Shown here piece after piece: positions 23,626 through 32,453 of a stretch of 64,000 nucleotides of DNA (the stretch's first letter is position 1; each line of letters begins with the position of its first letter). Below the pieces are notes generated by a model. It had not been told where the DNA came from. It did no database searches and was given only the letters and a program-made list of their open reading frames with translations. The DNA is from Nocardia stercoris (GTDB taxonomy: Bacteria; Actinomycetota; Actinomycetes; Mycobacteriales; Mycobacteriaceae), in NCBI RefSeq assembly GCF_003696265.1, contig NZ_RFFH01000022.1, positions 1-64,000 on the forward strand, in the 5' to 3' direction. The position numbers were made by a program, and so were the translations under genes.

Positions 23626-25074
23626 TCAGTTGCGGGTGACGGTGAGCTGCACGGTGTTTCGGGTGGACCGCAGTTGCAGCAGCGGGGCGTCGGGCGCGGA
23701 GACGACGTCCGCGCCGTCGGCCCGGACCTGGTAGCCGTTCGGGTAGTCGGCCGTCGGCAGGTACACCTCGCTGCGGGTGTCGGTGAGCGCGTGGTTTGGG
23801 TCGACGGGGTCGGTGGTGTAGGTGAGGGTGAAGGTCGCGGTGGCGGGGTCGTAGTGCCAGTTCTGTGGGGTTCCCGCGACGGCTCGCGGGTAAGGACGGA
23901 TGATGCCGGTGCCGGGACTGACCAGGTTCGGGCCGGTCGGGGGCTGTTGCGGGTGGTCGGACAGTTGGTTCTGGGTGAGTGACCAGAGCATCCACGAGGC
24001 CATGCGGTCGTCGAGGTCACCGGTGACGCGGCCGAGGATGGCTCGATCGTCAGTGGCGCCGAATTCGGTGACCACGCCGACGGTGTCGTCGGCGCGGGTG
24101 CGGTCGAAACCGTTGTCGGGGCAGGTGCGGATCGGGCCGAGGCAGTAGTCGTGGAAACTCATGCCCGCGTTCGGGTCACCGGTCGGGTTCGAGATCGCCA
24201 CCGGCGCACCGAAATCGGTGGTGAGGAACGGCTCGTAGAACAGGATGTGTCGGGGGTCGGCCTGCCGGATCGCGGTCATCGCCTTCCCCTCGAACGAGGC
24301 GAGTGTGCCCGACATGGCCGGGCAACCGTCGAGCAGGCAGTCGGGGTGGGTGATGCCGGGCCACGGCTCGTTGATCAGGTCGTAGCCAAGCACGTACGGA
24401 TCGTCCGCGAAGCGTTCCGCGACGCGAGACCACATGGCCGCGTAGTGCTCTTGAACGCCCACGCCGTCCGAGGCGGGATGATCCGCCCAGAAGTTCGCCC
24501 AGGTCCGGTTCTGCGCCGGACTCAGCGCATAAGCGGCGAGCAGACCCGGAATCGGTTGCGGTGGAAGCCCGTCCGGGAAGGCGGCCCAGTCCGGGAATCC
24601 GTCCCAGCCGGCCCCGACCCGCTCGTCGAACCCGTCCTGATGGGAATCGACGAGCGAGTAGATCCCGTGCCGGGCCAGGACCTGCTGCGTCCGCACGATC
24701 TCCGCGAGGTAGTCGTCGTCGTACTCGCCGGGGTTCGGCTCCACCTTGCTCCAGGCGAATCCCAGCCGCACGCTGTCGATTCCGTTGTCGGCCAGGTATT
24801 GCGCGTCCTCGTCGCCGAACCCGCCGGCGGCGGGGAAGTAGGGCGGGTACTTGTAGACCAGGTTCACGCCGTGCAGCGTGATCACCCGGCCCGTCTGATC
24901 GGTCAGCCACCGGCCGGAGTGTCCGAGCAGCGCGGTGTCAGAGGTGTCGGCACCCGCCGTCGCGGGCACGACCGCGGCGAGCACAAGTGCCGCCACGCCC
25001 ACACACCGGGCCGCGGCAGCGCCGGCCCCGGACCACCCGCTCGAACGCCCCCGAACGGCAGAGTTAGCGACCAT
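23626..25074 (-). CDS. Secreted GH5 endoglycoceramidase-like glycoside hydrolase
   Basis: A 482-aa protein with a signal peptide (ALVLAAVVPATAGADTSD; cleavage near residue 42). The GH5 (beta/alpha)8 domain shows HGVNLVYKYPPYFPAAGGFG, IDSVRLGFAWSKVEPNPGEY, the acid/base Glu in YDLINEPWPG near 233, HDYCLGPIRTCPDNG and the nucleophile Glu in VVTEFGATDD near 336. This set is typical of endoglycosylceramidases and related steryl-glucosidases. A C-terminal beta-sandwich (residues ~390-482) follows. The likely substrate is a glycolipid at the cell surface or from a host; which one is not decidable from sequence. Confidence 0.87.
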   Translation of the reverse strand: MVANSAVRGRSSGWSGAGAAAARCVGVAALVLAAVVPATAGADTSDTALLGHSGRWLTDQTGRVITLHGVNLVYKYPPYFPAAGGFGDEDAQYLADNGIDSVRLGFAWSKVEPNPGEYDDDYLAEIVRTQQVLARHGIYSLVDSHQDGFDERVGAGWDGFPDWAAFPDGLPPQPIPGLLAAYALSPAQNRTWANFWADHPASDGVGVQEHYAAMWSRVAERFADDPYVLGYDLINEPWPGITHPDCLLDGCPAMSGTLASFEGKAMTAIRQADPRHILFYEPFLTTDFGAPVAISNPTGDPNAGMSFHDYCLGPIRTCPDNGFDRTRADDTVGVVTEFGATDDRAILGRVTGDLDDRMASWMLWSLTQNQLSDHPQQPPTGPNLVSPGTGIIRPYPRAVAGTPQNWHYDPATATFTLTYTTDPVDPNHALTDTRSEVYLPTADYPNGYQVRADGADVVSAPDAPLLQLRSTRNTVQLTVTRN

Positions 25075-25158
25075 GCGGCAAACCTAGCCGCTGCCCACAG
25101 CGGAACCGCTCGACCCGGAGTCCGTGTCGCCGGGACACAGACGCTCTACCCTTCTCCC

Positions 25159-25635
25159 ATGGCGAGGGAGAAGTTCTCCGGGCCGTCGGACTGCCACGTG
25201 CGTCCCGCCGGCCGCGGCGATCACGGTGCGGTGCTCGACCTGATCACCTCCTTCTACCGGCAGGAGGGTTTCGCGACCGCGACGGACGTGCTGGCGGCAC
25301 ACCTGACGACCCTCATCGTCGCCGACAACGCCCGCGTAGCGGTCGCGATCGCCGAACACCGTTGTGCCGGTTTCGGTATCACCACCACGTCGTTCGGGCT
25401 GGAACAAGGCCTCGTCGCCGAACTCGAGGACCTGTACGTCCACCCGGACCTGCGACACCGCGGGATCGCGTCCGCGCTGATCGAGGACAGTGCGCGGTGG
25501 GCCCGCGAATGGGGGTGCGGCGAGCTGGAACTCGTCGTCGCCGACCACGGGCACGGCGTCGGCGCACTGCTGGAGTTCTACCGGCGGCGCGGATTCGCCG
25601 ACGGCGGCCGCAGACTCGTCAGCCGACGCCTCTGA
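25159..25635 (+). CDS. GNAT-family N-acetyltransferase
   Basis: A 158-aa GNAT. The acetyl-CoA motif A is YVHPDLRHRGIASALIEDSA (R-x-x-G-I/A) near residue 97, and the C-terminal strand is ALLEFYRRRGFADGG. The acceptor is unknown. A TACCCT element 7-12 bases before the ATG suggests a leaderless transcript. It is divergent from the GH5 gene with an 84-base gap. Confidence 0.85.
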   Translation: MAREKFSGPSDCHVRPAGRGDHGAVLDLITSFYRQEGFATATDVLAAHLTTLIVADNARVAVAIAEHRCAGFGITTTSFGLEQGLVAELEDLYVHPDLRHRGIASALIEDSARWAREWGCGELELVVADHGHGVGALLEFYRRRGFADGGRRLVSRRL

Positions 25636-25723
25636 CCGCACCGCACACCTACCGGGAGAACCCCTGGGCACCGGCCACTTCCGCGCGAATCTGCAGACCG
25701 CGCAGACCATGGGCTGAGCGCGG

Positions 25724-27175
25724 TCAGCGGCTGCGCCACTGCGGGCGGCTGGAACCACGGGGAACCAGTGGCGGGTCGGGCCAGCGGGCCGGAGTGTGGG
25801 AGAAGCGGACCGGCGGCGCGAGCATGTGGATGTCGCCGAGGGGGCTGGGGGAGTCGTAGGCCTCCGGGTCGCGGAGCTGGTGGCGGTCGGCGGTGCCGGC
25901 GCGGGCCGGGTCGACCAGGCCCAGCGACCGGTACCACATGGCGGCGCGGGTGAGGTTGACCGTGACGTGCCAGGAGCCGCCCTCGGTGGCCCGCTTGTTC
26001 AGTGCGGCGAGGGCGCCGACCGCACCCAGGTAGCCGGTGATGAAGTCGTTGATCATGCCGGTGACGGGGAGTTGCGGGTCCTCGAGGGTGCCTTCGAGGG
26101 TCATGAGACCCGAAGCGGCGGAACCGTTCATGTCGAAACCGCCGCGGTTGCGCCACGGGCCCTCGGAGCCGTAGCAGGTGACCGAGACGACCACGATGCC
26201 CGGATAGCGGGCGGCGAGCTGATCGGGGTCCAGGCCCAGGTTCTCCAGCTTGTCCCCGCGATGATTGTTGACCACGACATGGGCGTCGGCGAGCAGCCGG
26301 TCGGCCCGCTCCCGTCCGGTGTCGGTGCTCAGATCGACGTAGGCGCTGCGGGAGCCGATATTGGCCTCGGCGTAGATGAAGTCGTGCTCGTAGTCGTTGG
26401 GGCGGGTGGCGCACAGGACGTCCGCGCCGTGCTCGGCCAGGGTGCGGCCAACCGTGGGACCGGCGATGGCGTGGGTGAACGAGAGCACCCGGATGCCGTC
26501 GAGCGGCCGTGCGGCCGAACCGAATTCGGCGACGGGCGCGTCACCGAGGCGGCGCAGCCCGATCACCGGTTGCTCGGCCAGCAGGGCGCCCTGCGGGTGG
26601 GCCAGCCATTCCTCCGGCGTGCGGGCGATGCACAGTGGCAGCCCGGCCGCGTTGGCCGACTCCTCGAGTTCGGCCGCGTCGCGGGTGGCGAATGCGGCGG
26701 CCGCCTTCGTGTAATCCGGTGGGACGTCGAGGAATCGGCACCATTTCGCGGCCAGGTGCGGGTACACGCCCGAGGCCATGACCGTGCGTCCGTCGGCGGT
26801 CCGGTAGGGCGCCAGCAGGAACGGATTGTCGGCGACCAGCGGATGCGGCGGCAGCTCACCGGAGATCGTCGGATGCCAGAACGCGTGCGGGGTGATGCCG
26901 TGCACGGCCTGCCGCAGGTCCAGGTGCAGATCCTGATCCGGCCCGCCTCGCCGCCGGTGCAGTGCGACGGCACCGACCGCCGCCGCCATGATCGGGATGC
27001 CGATACACGCCCCCAGCCGGTGCCGGGCGGGCAGGATCGGATCTTGACCGCTGAAATCGACACTGCCCCCGGCATCTTCGGCCGTCAGGCCGACCGGTGC
27101 CAGCAGATCGTTCAGTGCCGCAACATGATCGAGATCGGTGTCGGTTTCATCGAGCGTGGTGGAATGCTCGGTCAT
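25724..27175 (-). CDS. CaiB/BaiF family III CoA-transferase, rearranged domain order
   Basis: A 483-aa family III CoA-transferase. The usual N-terminal signature PLDGIRVLSFTHAIAGPTVG appears only at about residue 227, followed by the core with the catalytic-type Asp377 (GMINDFITGYLGAVGAL) and a short C-terminal PLGDIHMLAPPVRFSHTP. The small-domain segment that normally comes late (PYRTADGRTVMASGVYPHLA and RTPEEWLAHPQGALLAEQPV) is at the N-terminus instead, after a partial copy of the core (AVGAVALHRRRGGPDQDLHL). This is either a circular permutation or a fusion of parts of two copies. The CoA acceptor is unknown. A leftward TetR gene starts about 700 bases upstream. Confidence 0.85.
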   Translation of the reverse strand: MTEHSTTLDETDTDLDHVAALNDLLAPVGLTAEDAGGSVDFSGQDPILPARHRLGACIGIPIMAAAVGAVALHRRRGGPDQDLHLDLRQAVHGITPHAFWHPTISGELPPHPLVADNPFLLAPYRTADGRTVMASGVYPHLAAKWCRFLDVPPDYTKAAAAFATRDAAELEESANAAGLPLCIARTPEEWLAHPQGALLAEQPVIGLRRLGDAPVAEFGSAARPLDGIRVLSFTHAIAGPTVGRTLAEHGADVLCATRPNDYEHDFIYAEANIGSRSAYVDLSTDTGRERADRLLADAHVVVNNHRGDKLENLGLDPDQLAARYPGIVVVSVTCYGSEGPWRNRGGFDMNGSAASGLMTLEGTLEDPQLPVTGMINDFITGYLGAVGALAALNKRATEGGSWHVTVNLTRAAMWYRSLGLVDPARAGTADRHQLRDPEAYDSPSPLGDIHMLAPPVRFSHTPARWPDPPLVPRGSSRPQWRSR

Positions 27176-27275
27176 CTGTCCCCCTCCGGAACGATCGGTC
27201 GGTGCCGCTGAAGATCGACCTTAACCGCGCGGGGCACCCACCTTCATAGCGCGGGAGGCTGACTCCGGCCGGGCG

Positions 27276-27881
27276 TCATCGTTCGTCGTGCGAAGGCGCC
27301 GATGGAAACTGTGCTCCGACAGTCGCATCGAACGCGGCCATGCACAGCGCCAGGTTCTCGGCGGGCGTGATACGGCGGTCGAGGTGGGCGCTCAGGGTGG
27401 TCTCCCGGACGAAGGCGATCCAGCCGGTGAACGCGGCCTCCGCGAGCCGGCGCGGGCGTCCCGTCACGCCCGCGGCGTCCAGCACCGCCGCGCACACGCC
27501 GGCGAAGGTCCGCTCGACCGGCTCACGTACCGCCGGGTCGCGCGCGATCGAACTGCGATTCGCGATGATCACCAGCGGGAGGTGCGCCGCGTAGAAGTCG
27601 AGATACGACTGCAGGATTCGCTCCACCCCGGCCCGGACCGCCGGTGGCTCGATCCCGGACCGGGCATCGCCCAGCCGTTCGTGCGCGCGTGACCAGATCG
27701 CGCCGAAGTACTCGGCCTTGGTGCGGAAGTAGTGGTAGAGCAGCGCGCGGGTGACGCCGGCGGATTCGGCGATGTCGTCCATGGCGACGTCCTCGAACGG
27801 CCGGGTGCCGAATACCCGCTCGCCGACGTCGAGCAGTTCGCTGCGGCGCTGCTCCGGGGTGAGGCGGCGGCGAGGAGGCAC
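27276..27881 (-). CDS. TetR-family regulator
   Basis: A 201-aa TetR protein with a GTG start. The HTH is FEDVAMDDIAESAGVTRALL followed by YHYFRTKAEYFGAIW. The C-terminal TetR_C domain (LPLVIIANRSSIARDPAVRE) is of a kind common in nocardiae. It is divergent from the DUF4345 gene; a palindrome at 27930-27953 is the likely operator for both. Confidence 0.85.
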   Translation of the reverse strand: MPPRRRLTPEQRRSELLDVGERVFGTRPFEDVAMDDIAESAGVTRALLYHYFRTKAEYFGAIWSRAHERLGDARSGIEPPAVRAGVERILQSYLDFYAAHLPLVIIANRSSIARDPAVREPVERTFAGVCAAVLDAAGVTGRPRRLAEAAFTGWIAFVRETTLSAHLDRRITPAENLALCMAAFDATVGAQFPSAPSHDER

Positions 27882-27929
27882 CGGTCGATTCTAGGGGTTG
27901 ACGGCGCTGGGCAGCGGCCCTACCGTTGA

Positions 27930-27953
27930 CTTATTCAACAGTTGTCAAATAAG
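27930..27953. promoter_or_regulatory. Palindromic operator between TetR and DUF4345 genes
   Basis: The half-sites CTTATTCAACAG and TTGTCAAATAAG form an interrupted 24-bp palindrome with 9 of 12 pairs matching. TTGACT at 27926-27931 is a plausible -35 for the rightward gene, whose start codon follows only 8 bases after the palindrome, so a repressor here would block a short-leader or leaderless transcript. Confidence 0.6.
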
Positions 27954-27961
27954 GGGCCGTG

Positions 27962-28342
27962 ATGCGGGTGTTCCGGGGCTGGCTGGTGCTGTTCGGCGTG
28001 GTGATGATCGCGATCGCCGTGGCACACCTGCTGTTCGGGCAGGCGACCTATATCGGCGGCGGTGCGGTGAACTCGACGATGGATTCCGACCTGCGGTTCT
28101 TCAATGTCCTGTTCCTGGCGTACGGGTTGGCGTTCGTCTGGGCGGCACGAGATATCCCGGGGCGGGGGCGGGTGGTGGATCTGCTCGGCCTGCTGTTCTT
28201 CGCCGGGGGCGTGGTGCGGCTGCTGGCCTGGGCGGTGTCGGGTGCGCCGAGCTGGTTCTACGTCGTGATGATCCCGGTCGAGTTGATCGTCCCGGTGCTG
28301 AACTACGGGTGGCCGCGGGCGCTGGCGCGGGGGTCAAGTTAG
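27962..28342 (+). CDS. DUF4345-type small membrane protein
   Basis: A 126-aa protein with four hydrophobic helices (LVLFGVVMIAIAVAHLLFGQ, FFNVLFLAYGLAFVWAA, LLFFAGGVVRLLAWAV and WFYVVMIPVELIVPVLNYGW). DSDLRFFNVLFLAYG is typical of DUF4345 proteins, whose function is unknown. The ATG at 27962 or the GTG immediately before it may start translation. It is controlled by the divergent TetR in all likelihood. Its stop codon lies inside an iron box for the next gene. Confidence 0.75.
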   Translation: MRVFRGWLVLFGVVMIAIAVAHLLFGQATYIGGGAVNSTMDSDLRFFNVLFLAYGLAFVWAARDIPGRGRVVDLLGLLFFAGGVVRLLAWAVSGAPSWFYVVMIPVELIVPVLNYGWPRALARGSS

Positions 28343-28357
28343 GGTTTGCTAACCTTA
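28339..28357. promoter_or_regulatory. IdeR/DtxR iron box of the siderophore reductase gene
   Basis: TTAGGGTTTGCTAACCTTA, 15 of 19 matches to the IdeR consensus TTAGGTTAGGCTAACCTAA. It lies 5 bases before the start codon of the siderophore-interacting protein. Confidence 0.8.
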
Positions 28358-28362
28358 TCTGC

Positions 28363-29172
28363 ATGGCGAAGCGTGGCAAGTACATCAAGCCGGCCCAGCG
28401 TCGGGTGCACAGCGTGGAGGTGGTGTCGAACAAGCAGATCAGCCCCAATTTCCGGCGGATCACGCTGGGCGGCAACGGCCTCGACGGTTTCGAGTCGATG
28501 GGCTACGACCAGTGGTTCCGGCTGTTCATGCCGGGCCACAGCGGGCTGCGACTGCCCACCGCCACCAGCACCCTGTGGTTCGCGCAATACCTCATGATGG
28601 GCAAGGAACACCGGCCGCTGACCCGCAACTACACCGTCCGCGAGTTCCGCCCGGCAGGTGCCGACGGTCCCGAACTCGATATCGACTTCGCCGTGCACGA
28701 CCCAGAGAGCCCCGCCGCCACCTGGGCGATCGCGGCCGCGCTGGGCGACCGCGTCGGCCTGCTCGACGAGGGCATCACCTATCAGCCGCCGGAACACACC
28801 GGCTACACCCTGCTCGCGGGCGACGCCTCGGCACTGCCCGCGGTCGCCGGGGTCCTCCGCGACGTGCCCCGCGACCTGCGGGGTGCCGCCTACCTGGAGA
28901 TCGCCCACGCCGACGACGCCCAGGACCTGGGCGAACCCGAAGGCGTGCAGGTGCATTGGCTGATCCGTGCCGATTCCGCCGCGCCGTGGGGGCAGCTCGC
29001 GGCGGACGCGGTCCGGACCGCCGACCTGCCCGGCAGTGGCGTGTACGGGTTCCTGGCCGGCGAGCAGAACCTGGTCGCCGGCCTGCGCCGGCACCTGGTG
29101 CACGACCGGGGGATCCCCAAGGCCGACGTCACCTTTACCGGCTACTGGCGAGAGGGCAAGTCGCAGGGCTGA
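28363..29172 (+). CDS. Siderophore-interacting FAD protein (ferric-siderophore reductase)
   Basis: A 269-aa protein of the SIP/ViuB family. ISPNFRRITLGGNGLDGFES is at the start of the FAD domain, RPLTRNYTVREFRPAG is the RxYT FAD-binding motif, and YTLLAGDASALPAVAGVLRD begins the NAD-binding part. VTFTGYWREGK is the family C-terminal signature. It reduces Fe(III)-siderophore in the cytoplasm to release iron. It is preceded by an IdeR box and is convergent with salicylate synthase, with a strong hairpin between. Confidence 0.92.
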   Translation: MAKRGKYIKPAQRRVHSVEVVSNKQISPNFRRITLGGNGLDGFESMGYDQWFRLFMPGHSGLRLPTATSTLWFAQYLMMGKEHRPLTRNYTVREFRPAGADGPELDIDFAVHDPESPAATWAIAAALGDRVGLLDEGITYQPPEHTGYTLLAGDASALPAVAGVLRDVPRDLRGAAYLEIAHADDAQDLGEPEGVQVHWLIRADSAAPWGQLAADAVRTADLPGSGVYGFLAGEQNLVAGLRRHLVHDRGIPKADVTFTGYWREGKSQG

Positions 29173-29190
29173 ATTCGGTGCCGGACCGAA

Positions 29191-29223
29191 CGGGCCGCCC
29201 CGGCGCATCGCCGGGGCGGCCCG
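29191..29223. terminator. Strong bidirectional terminator hairpin
   Basis: A perfect 15-bp GC stem, CGGGCCGCCCCGGCG with its reverse complement, around a CAT loop. It fills the gap between the convergent siderophore reductase and salicylate synthase genes. Confidence 0.8.
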
Positions 29224-29226
29224 CTG

Positions 29227-30564
29227 TCATCGAGCGCGGACCACGTACGGCGAGACGCTGCGCAGCTTCTCGCAGGTCTCCTCGAATTCCCGGGCCGGTG
29301 TGGACTGTCCGATGATCCCGGCACCCGCCCGCAGCCACGCCGAGCCGCCGGACTGATACACCGCGCGCAGTACCAGCGTCGCCTCCAACGCGCCGGACGG
29401 CGAAACGGTCAGGACCGCACCGGAATACAGCCCACGCGGGTCGTGGTCGTGCCGGAAGATCGCGTCCACGCCGGGCGCCTTGGGGATCCCGGCCGCCGTC
29501 ACCGACGGGAACAGCACCTCGACGGCGTCCCACGGAGAGCGCCCGGCCGCTAGCCGGCCACGGACGGTGGAGGCCAGGTGCTGCACGCTGCCCCGCTCGC
29601 GCACCGACATGAAATCGGTGATCGACTCGGTGCCGGGCTCGGCCACCGAGGAGATCTCGGTCAGCGAGAGTTTCACCGACGCAGCGTGTTCCACGATCTC
29701 CTTCGGATCGGCCTCGAGTTCCCGGCGCGCCTGCCGGTCCCGCGCGTGGCCCAGGCCGAACGCGCGGGTGCCGGCCAGTGGCTCGGTGGTCACCACGCCG
29801 GTGTCGTCGACCGCCGCGACCAGTTCCGGGCTGAAGCCCGCGGCTTCGAAATCGCCGAGCCGCAACAGGAAGGACCGGGCCGGGGTGTTGTGCGCGCGGC
29901 CCAGCCGGTAGGTGGCGGCGAGGTCGACGCCGAACGGGATCGCCACGCGGCGCGACAAGATCACCTTGCGGTAGTGCCCGGCGTGGATCTCGGCGACGGC
30001 CGTGGCGACCCGATCCCGGTACCCGGTGGGATCGGCGCGCACCTCGACCGGTTCGGCGGTGGGGAGCGGTTCCGGTGCGGCGGTGAGGATTTCGGTGATC
30101 GCCCGGGTCTCGTCCGGTGTGGTCCCGGTGATCGTCGTCCGGTCGCCGGCGAACGTGATCTCGACCCGGGGAACGATCAGGTGCGCCAGGGCCGTGCCGG
30201 CGGGCACATGGTGTGCGGCGTCGAGATGGTATGCGCAGCACTCGAATCCGATCCAGCCGCACGCCGAGGTGGCCCGGCCGGCCGCGCCGAGCTCCTCCCG
30301 CACGAGGTCCAGGCTCTCGGCCAGGGCGCCCAGCGGGCGGCCGGACCACCGGATCCGTTCGGTTCGTCCATCGACCGTGCGGCGGACTTCGGCGGTGTCG
30401 AGTTCCACGCGGCCGATCGGATCGGCCGAGAACACCCATTCGCCCTGGCGTTCGTAGACGACGTACTCGGCGAACAGGCCCGAGGCGGCCAGCCGGGTCA
30501 CCAGGTCCGCCGGATCGGCGTCGGCGGTGCGGGGCTGCGAATCGCTGTGCAGCGCAATGGTCAC
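29227..30564 (-). CDS. mbtI: Salicylate synthase (MbtI/NbtS type)
   Basis: A 445-aa chorismate-utilising enzyme that makes salicylate through isochorismate, the first step of the siderophore pathway. Its motifs are VILSRRVAIPF, TEPLAGTRAFGLG, DPKEIVEHAASVKLSLTEIS, RGSVQHLASTVRGRL, LFPSVTAAGIPKAPGVDAI and RAGAGIIGQSTPAREFEETC, as in MbtI. It starts at a GTG with a GGGAGGA ribosome binding site. An IdeR box lies 22 bases before the start, so it is expected to be induced by iron starvation. It sits directly downstream of the importer genes but has its own promoter. Confidence 0.94.
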   Translation of the reverse strand: MTIALHSDSQPRTADADPADLVTRLAASGLFAEYVVYERQGEWVFSADPIGRVELDTAEVRRTVDGRTERIRWSGRPLGALAESLDLVREELGAAGRATSACGWIGFECCAYHLDAAHHVPAGTALAHLIVPRVEITFAGDRTTITGTTPDETRAITEILTAAPEPLPTAEPVEVRADPTGYRDRVATAVAEIHAGHYRKVILSRRVAIPFGVDLAATYRLGRAHNTPARSFLLRLGDFEAAGFSPELVAAVDDTGVVTTEPLAGTRAFGLGHARDRQARRELEADPKEIVEHAASVKLSLTEISSVAEPGTESITDFMSVRERGSVQHLASTVRGRLAAGRSPWDAVEVLFPSVTAAGIPKAPGVDAIFRHDHDPRGLYSGAVLTVSPSGALEATLVLRAVYQSGGSAWLRAGAGIIGQSTPAREFEETCEKLRSVSPYVVRAR

Positions 30565-30585
30565 GGTATCCTCCCAAGATCTTTG

Positions 30586-30604
30586 TTAGGTTAGCATTCC
30601 CTAA
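30586..30604. promoter_or_regulatory. IdeR/DtxR iron box of salicylate synthase
   Basis: TTAGGTTAGCATTCCCTAA, 15 of 19 matches to the IdeR consensus, between the importer ATPase stop and the salicylate synthase GTG. Confidence 0.8.
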
Positions 30605-30624
30605 TAAAGATGCCCAAGACCGGT

Positions 30625-31440
30625 TCACCCGTTCCCGCGGCGGCCGATCGGCACGACCAGCGGACCGCCCGACACCGGACACGTGGTGACCTCGGCACGC
30701 AAGCCGAACACGCGCTGTAGCAACGCCGCATCGATCACGTCCGCGGGCGCGCCGGCGGCCACGATCCGCCCGTCGTGCATGACGACCAGCTCGTCGCTGT
30801 ACCGGATGGCGAGATTCAGGTCGTGCAGCACCATCACCACCGTGCGGTCCGCGCCGGCCTGCAGCTCGTGGACCAGGTCGAGCACATCGACCGAATGCGC
30901 CAGGTCCAGATAGGTGGTCGGCTCGTCGAGCAGGAGGATGTCGGTGCCCTGCGCCAGCGCCATCGAGATCCACGCGCGCTGGCGCTGACCGCCGGAGAGC
31001 TCCTCCAGCGGGCGATCGGCCAGCTCCGCCATCCCGGTCCGCTCGAGCGCCGTCGTCACCTCGTGCTCGTCGTCGCGCGACCACTGCCGCAGCCACGAGC
31101 GATGCGGATGCCGCCCGTGGGCGACCAGATCGCCCACGGTGAGGCCCTCCGGCGCGACCGGAGTCTGCGGCAGCATGCCCAGCGTGCGGGCGACGTCGCG
31201 CCCGCGCATGCGCGCGATCTCCTTGCCGTCCAGCAACACTCGGCCCGACTGTGGCGCGAGCAGCCGGCCCAGGGTGCGCAGCAGGGTCGACTTCCCGCAC
31301 CCGTTGGGGCCGATCACAGATGTGATGCCGCCGGGACGCAGCCGCAGGTCGAGGCCCTCGATGACCACCCGGCCGTCGTAGCCGACGGTCAGATCCTGTG
31401 CGACGAGCCGGGATTCGGCCACGGTGTCCAGATCGGTCAT
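30625..31440 (-). CDS. Ferric-siderophore ABC importer, ATPase
   Basis: A 271-aa FepC/FecE-type ATPase. Walker A is VIGPNGCGKSTLLRTL, the Q-loop is LGMLPQTPVAPEGLTV, the signature LEELSGGQRQRAWISMALAQ, Walker B DILLLDEPTTYLD and the switch His VVMVLHDLNLA. It powers import of the iron-loaded siderophore through the two permeases upstream, with which it is translationally coupled (ATGA overlap). Confidence 0.93.
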   Translation of the reverse strand: MTDLDTVAESRLVAQDLTVGYDGRVVIEGLDLRLRPGGITSVIGPNGCGKSTLLRTLGRLLAPQSGRVLLDGKEIARMRGRDVARTLGMLPQTPVAPEGLTVGDLVAHGRHPHRSWLRQWSRDDEHEVTTALERTGMAELADRPLEELSGGQRQRAWISMALAQGTDILLLDEPTTYLDLAHSVDVLDLVHELQAGADRTVVMVLHDLNLAIRYSDELVVMHDGRIVAAGAPADVIDAALLQRVFGLRAEVTTCPVSGGPLVVPIGRRGNG

Positions 31441-32453
31441 GACGAGGCCTTCCGGTTGGCTCGGACGAGCAGATAGAGCAGGAACGGTGCGCCCAGCGCC
31501 GCGGTGACCACCCCGACCGGCAGCGGTCTCGGCAGCAGGGTGCGCGCGACGATATCGCTGCCCACCAGCAGAATCGCGCCGACCAGCGCCGATCCGGCGA
31601 GCGGTTCGCCCGCGGTGCGGAGCACCCGGCGGGCCAGCTGCCCGGCCGCCAGCGCCACGAAGACGACGAGTCCGGCCGCGGCGGTGGCGAATGCGGCGGC
31701 CGTGACTGCCGCGAGCAACAGCAGCGCTTGGTCCCGGTGCACCGCGACACCCAGCGACCGGGCGGTGTCCGCGCCGAACCGCAAGGCCGCCAGCGCGTGT
31801 GCGCGCGAGAGCGCGAGCACGGCCGCGGCGCCCACCCCGATCACTACCGGAACCACACGGTCCCAACTGGTTTCGTCGAGCGAACCGTTCAGCCACGCCT
31901 CGGCCCGCACCACATCGGTGAGCCGGGCCTGGACCAGCAGCCAGCCGATCCCCGCGGTCAGCGCCGCGTTCACGCCGATCCCGATCAGTACGATCCGGAG
32001 GCCGTCCACACCGTTGCGCCAGGCGAGCAGATAGATGCCGCCGGCGGTGACGAGTCCGCCCGCCAAAGCCGCGGCCGGAACTCCCAGCGCGCCGGCCGAA
32101 CCGGTGACCACCGCCGCGGTGGCCGCGAACCCGGCGCCCGCGGTGATCCCGAGCATGTCCGGTGCGGCGAGCGGATTGCGGAGCACCGACTGCGTGATCG
32201 ACCCCGACAGGCCCAGGGCCACACCGACCACCGCCGCGGTGAGGACGCGCGGCAGCCGGGACTCGAAGATCACGAAATGCTCGGCGCGCGTACCGCTTCC
32301 GGTGAGCGTGCGCACGACGTGCGGCAACGGGATCGAGTAGTCACCGCGGGCGAGATCCACGCACACCAGCAGGAACAGCAGCAGGGTGCCCGCGGCCAGA
32401 CCCGCGACCACGCGCGGCCGCCACCGCACCGACAGCGGGCCGACCCGGTTCAC
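31437..32453 (-). CDS. Ferric-siderophore ABC importer, FecCD permease 2
   Basis: A 338-aa FecCD/BtuC-type permease with about nine to ten membrane helices. RLPRVLTAAVVGVALGLSGS, RNPLAAPDMLGITAGAGFAA and VVFVALAAGQLARRVLRTAG are the family motifs. The GTG start overlaps the stop of the first permease (GTGA). In the last part, the G-x-x-R-R-L-type coupling segment lacks the usual P-H (LAAGQLARR instead of GLxxPHxxR), a common variation. Confidence 0.91.
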   Translation of the reverse strand: MNRVGPLSVRWRPRVVAGLAAGTLLLFLLVCVDLARGDYSIPLPHVVRTLTGSGTRAEHFVIFESRLPRVLTAAVVGVALGLSGSITQSVLRNPLAAPDMLGITAGAGFAATAAVVTGSAGALGVPAAALAGGLVTAGGIYLLAWRNGVDGLRIVLIGIGVNAALTAGIGWLLVQARLTDVVRAEAWLNGSLDETSWDRVVPVVIGVGAAAVLALSRAHALAALRFGADTARSLGVAVHRDQALLLLAAVTAAAFATAAAGLVVFVALAAGQLARRVLRTAGEPLAGSALVGAILLVGSDIVARTLLPRPLPVGVVTAALGAPFLLYLLVRANRKASS

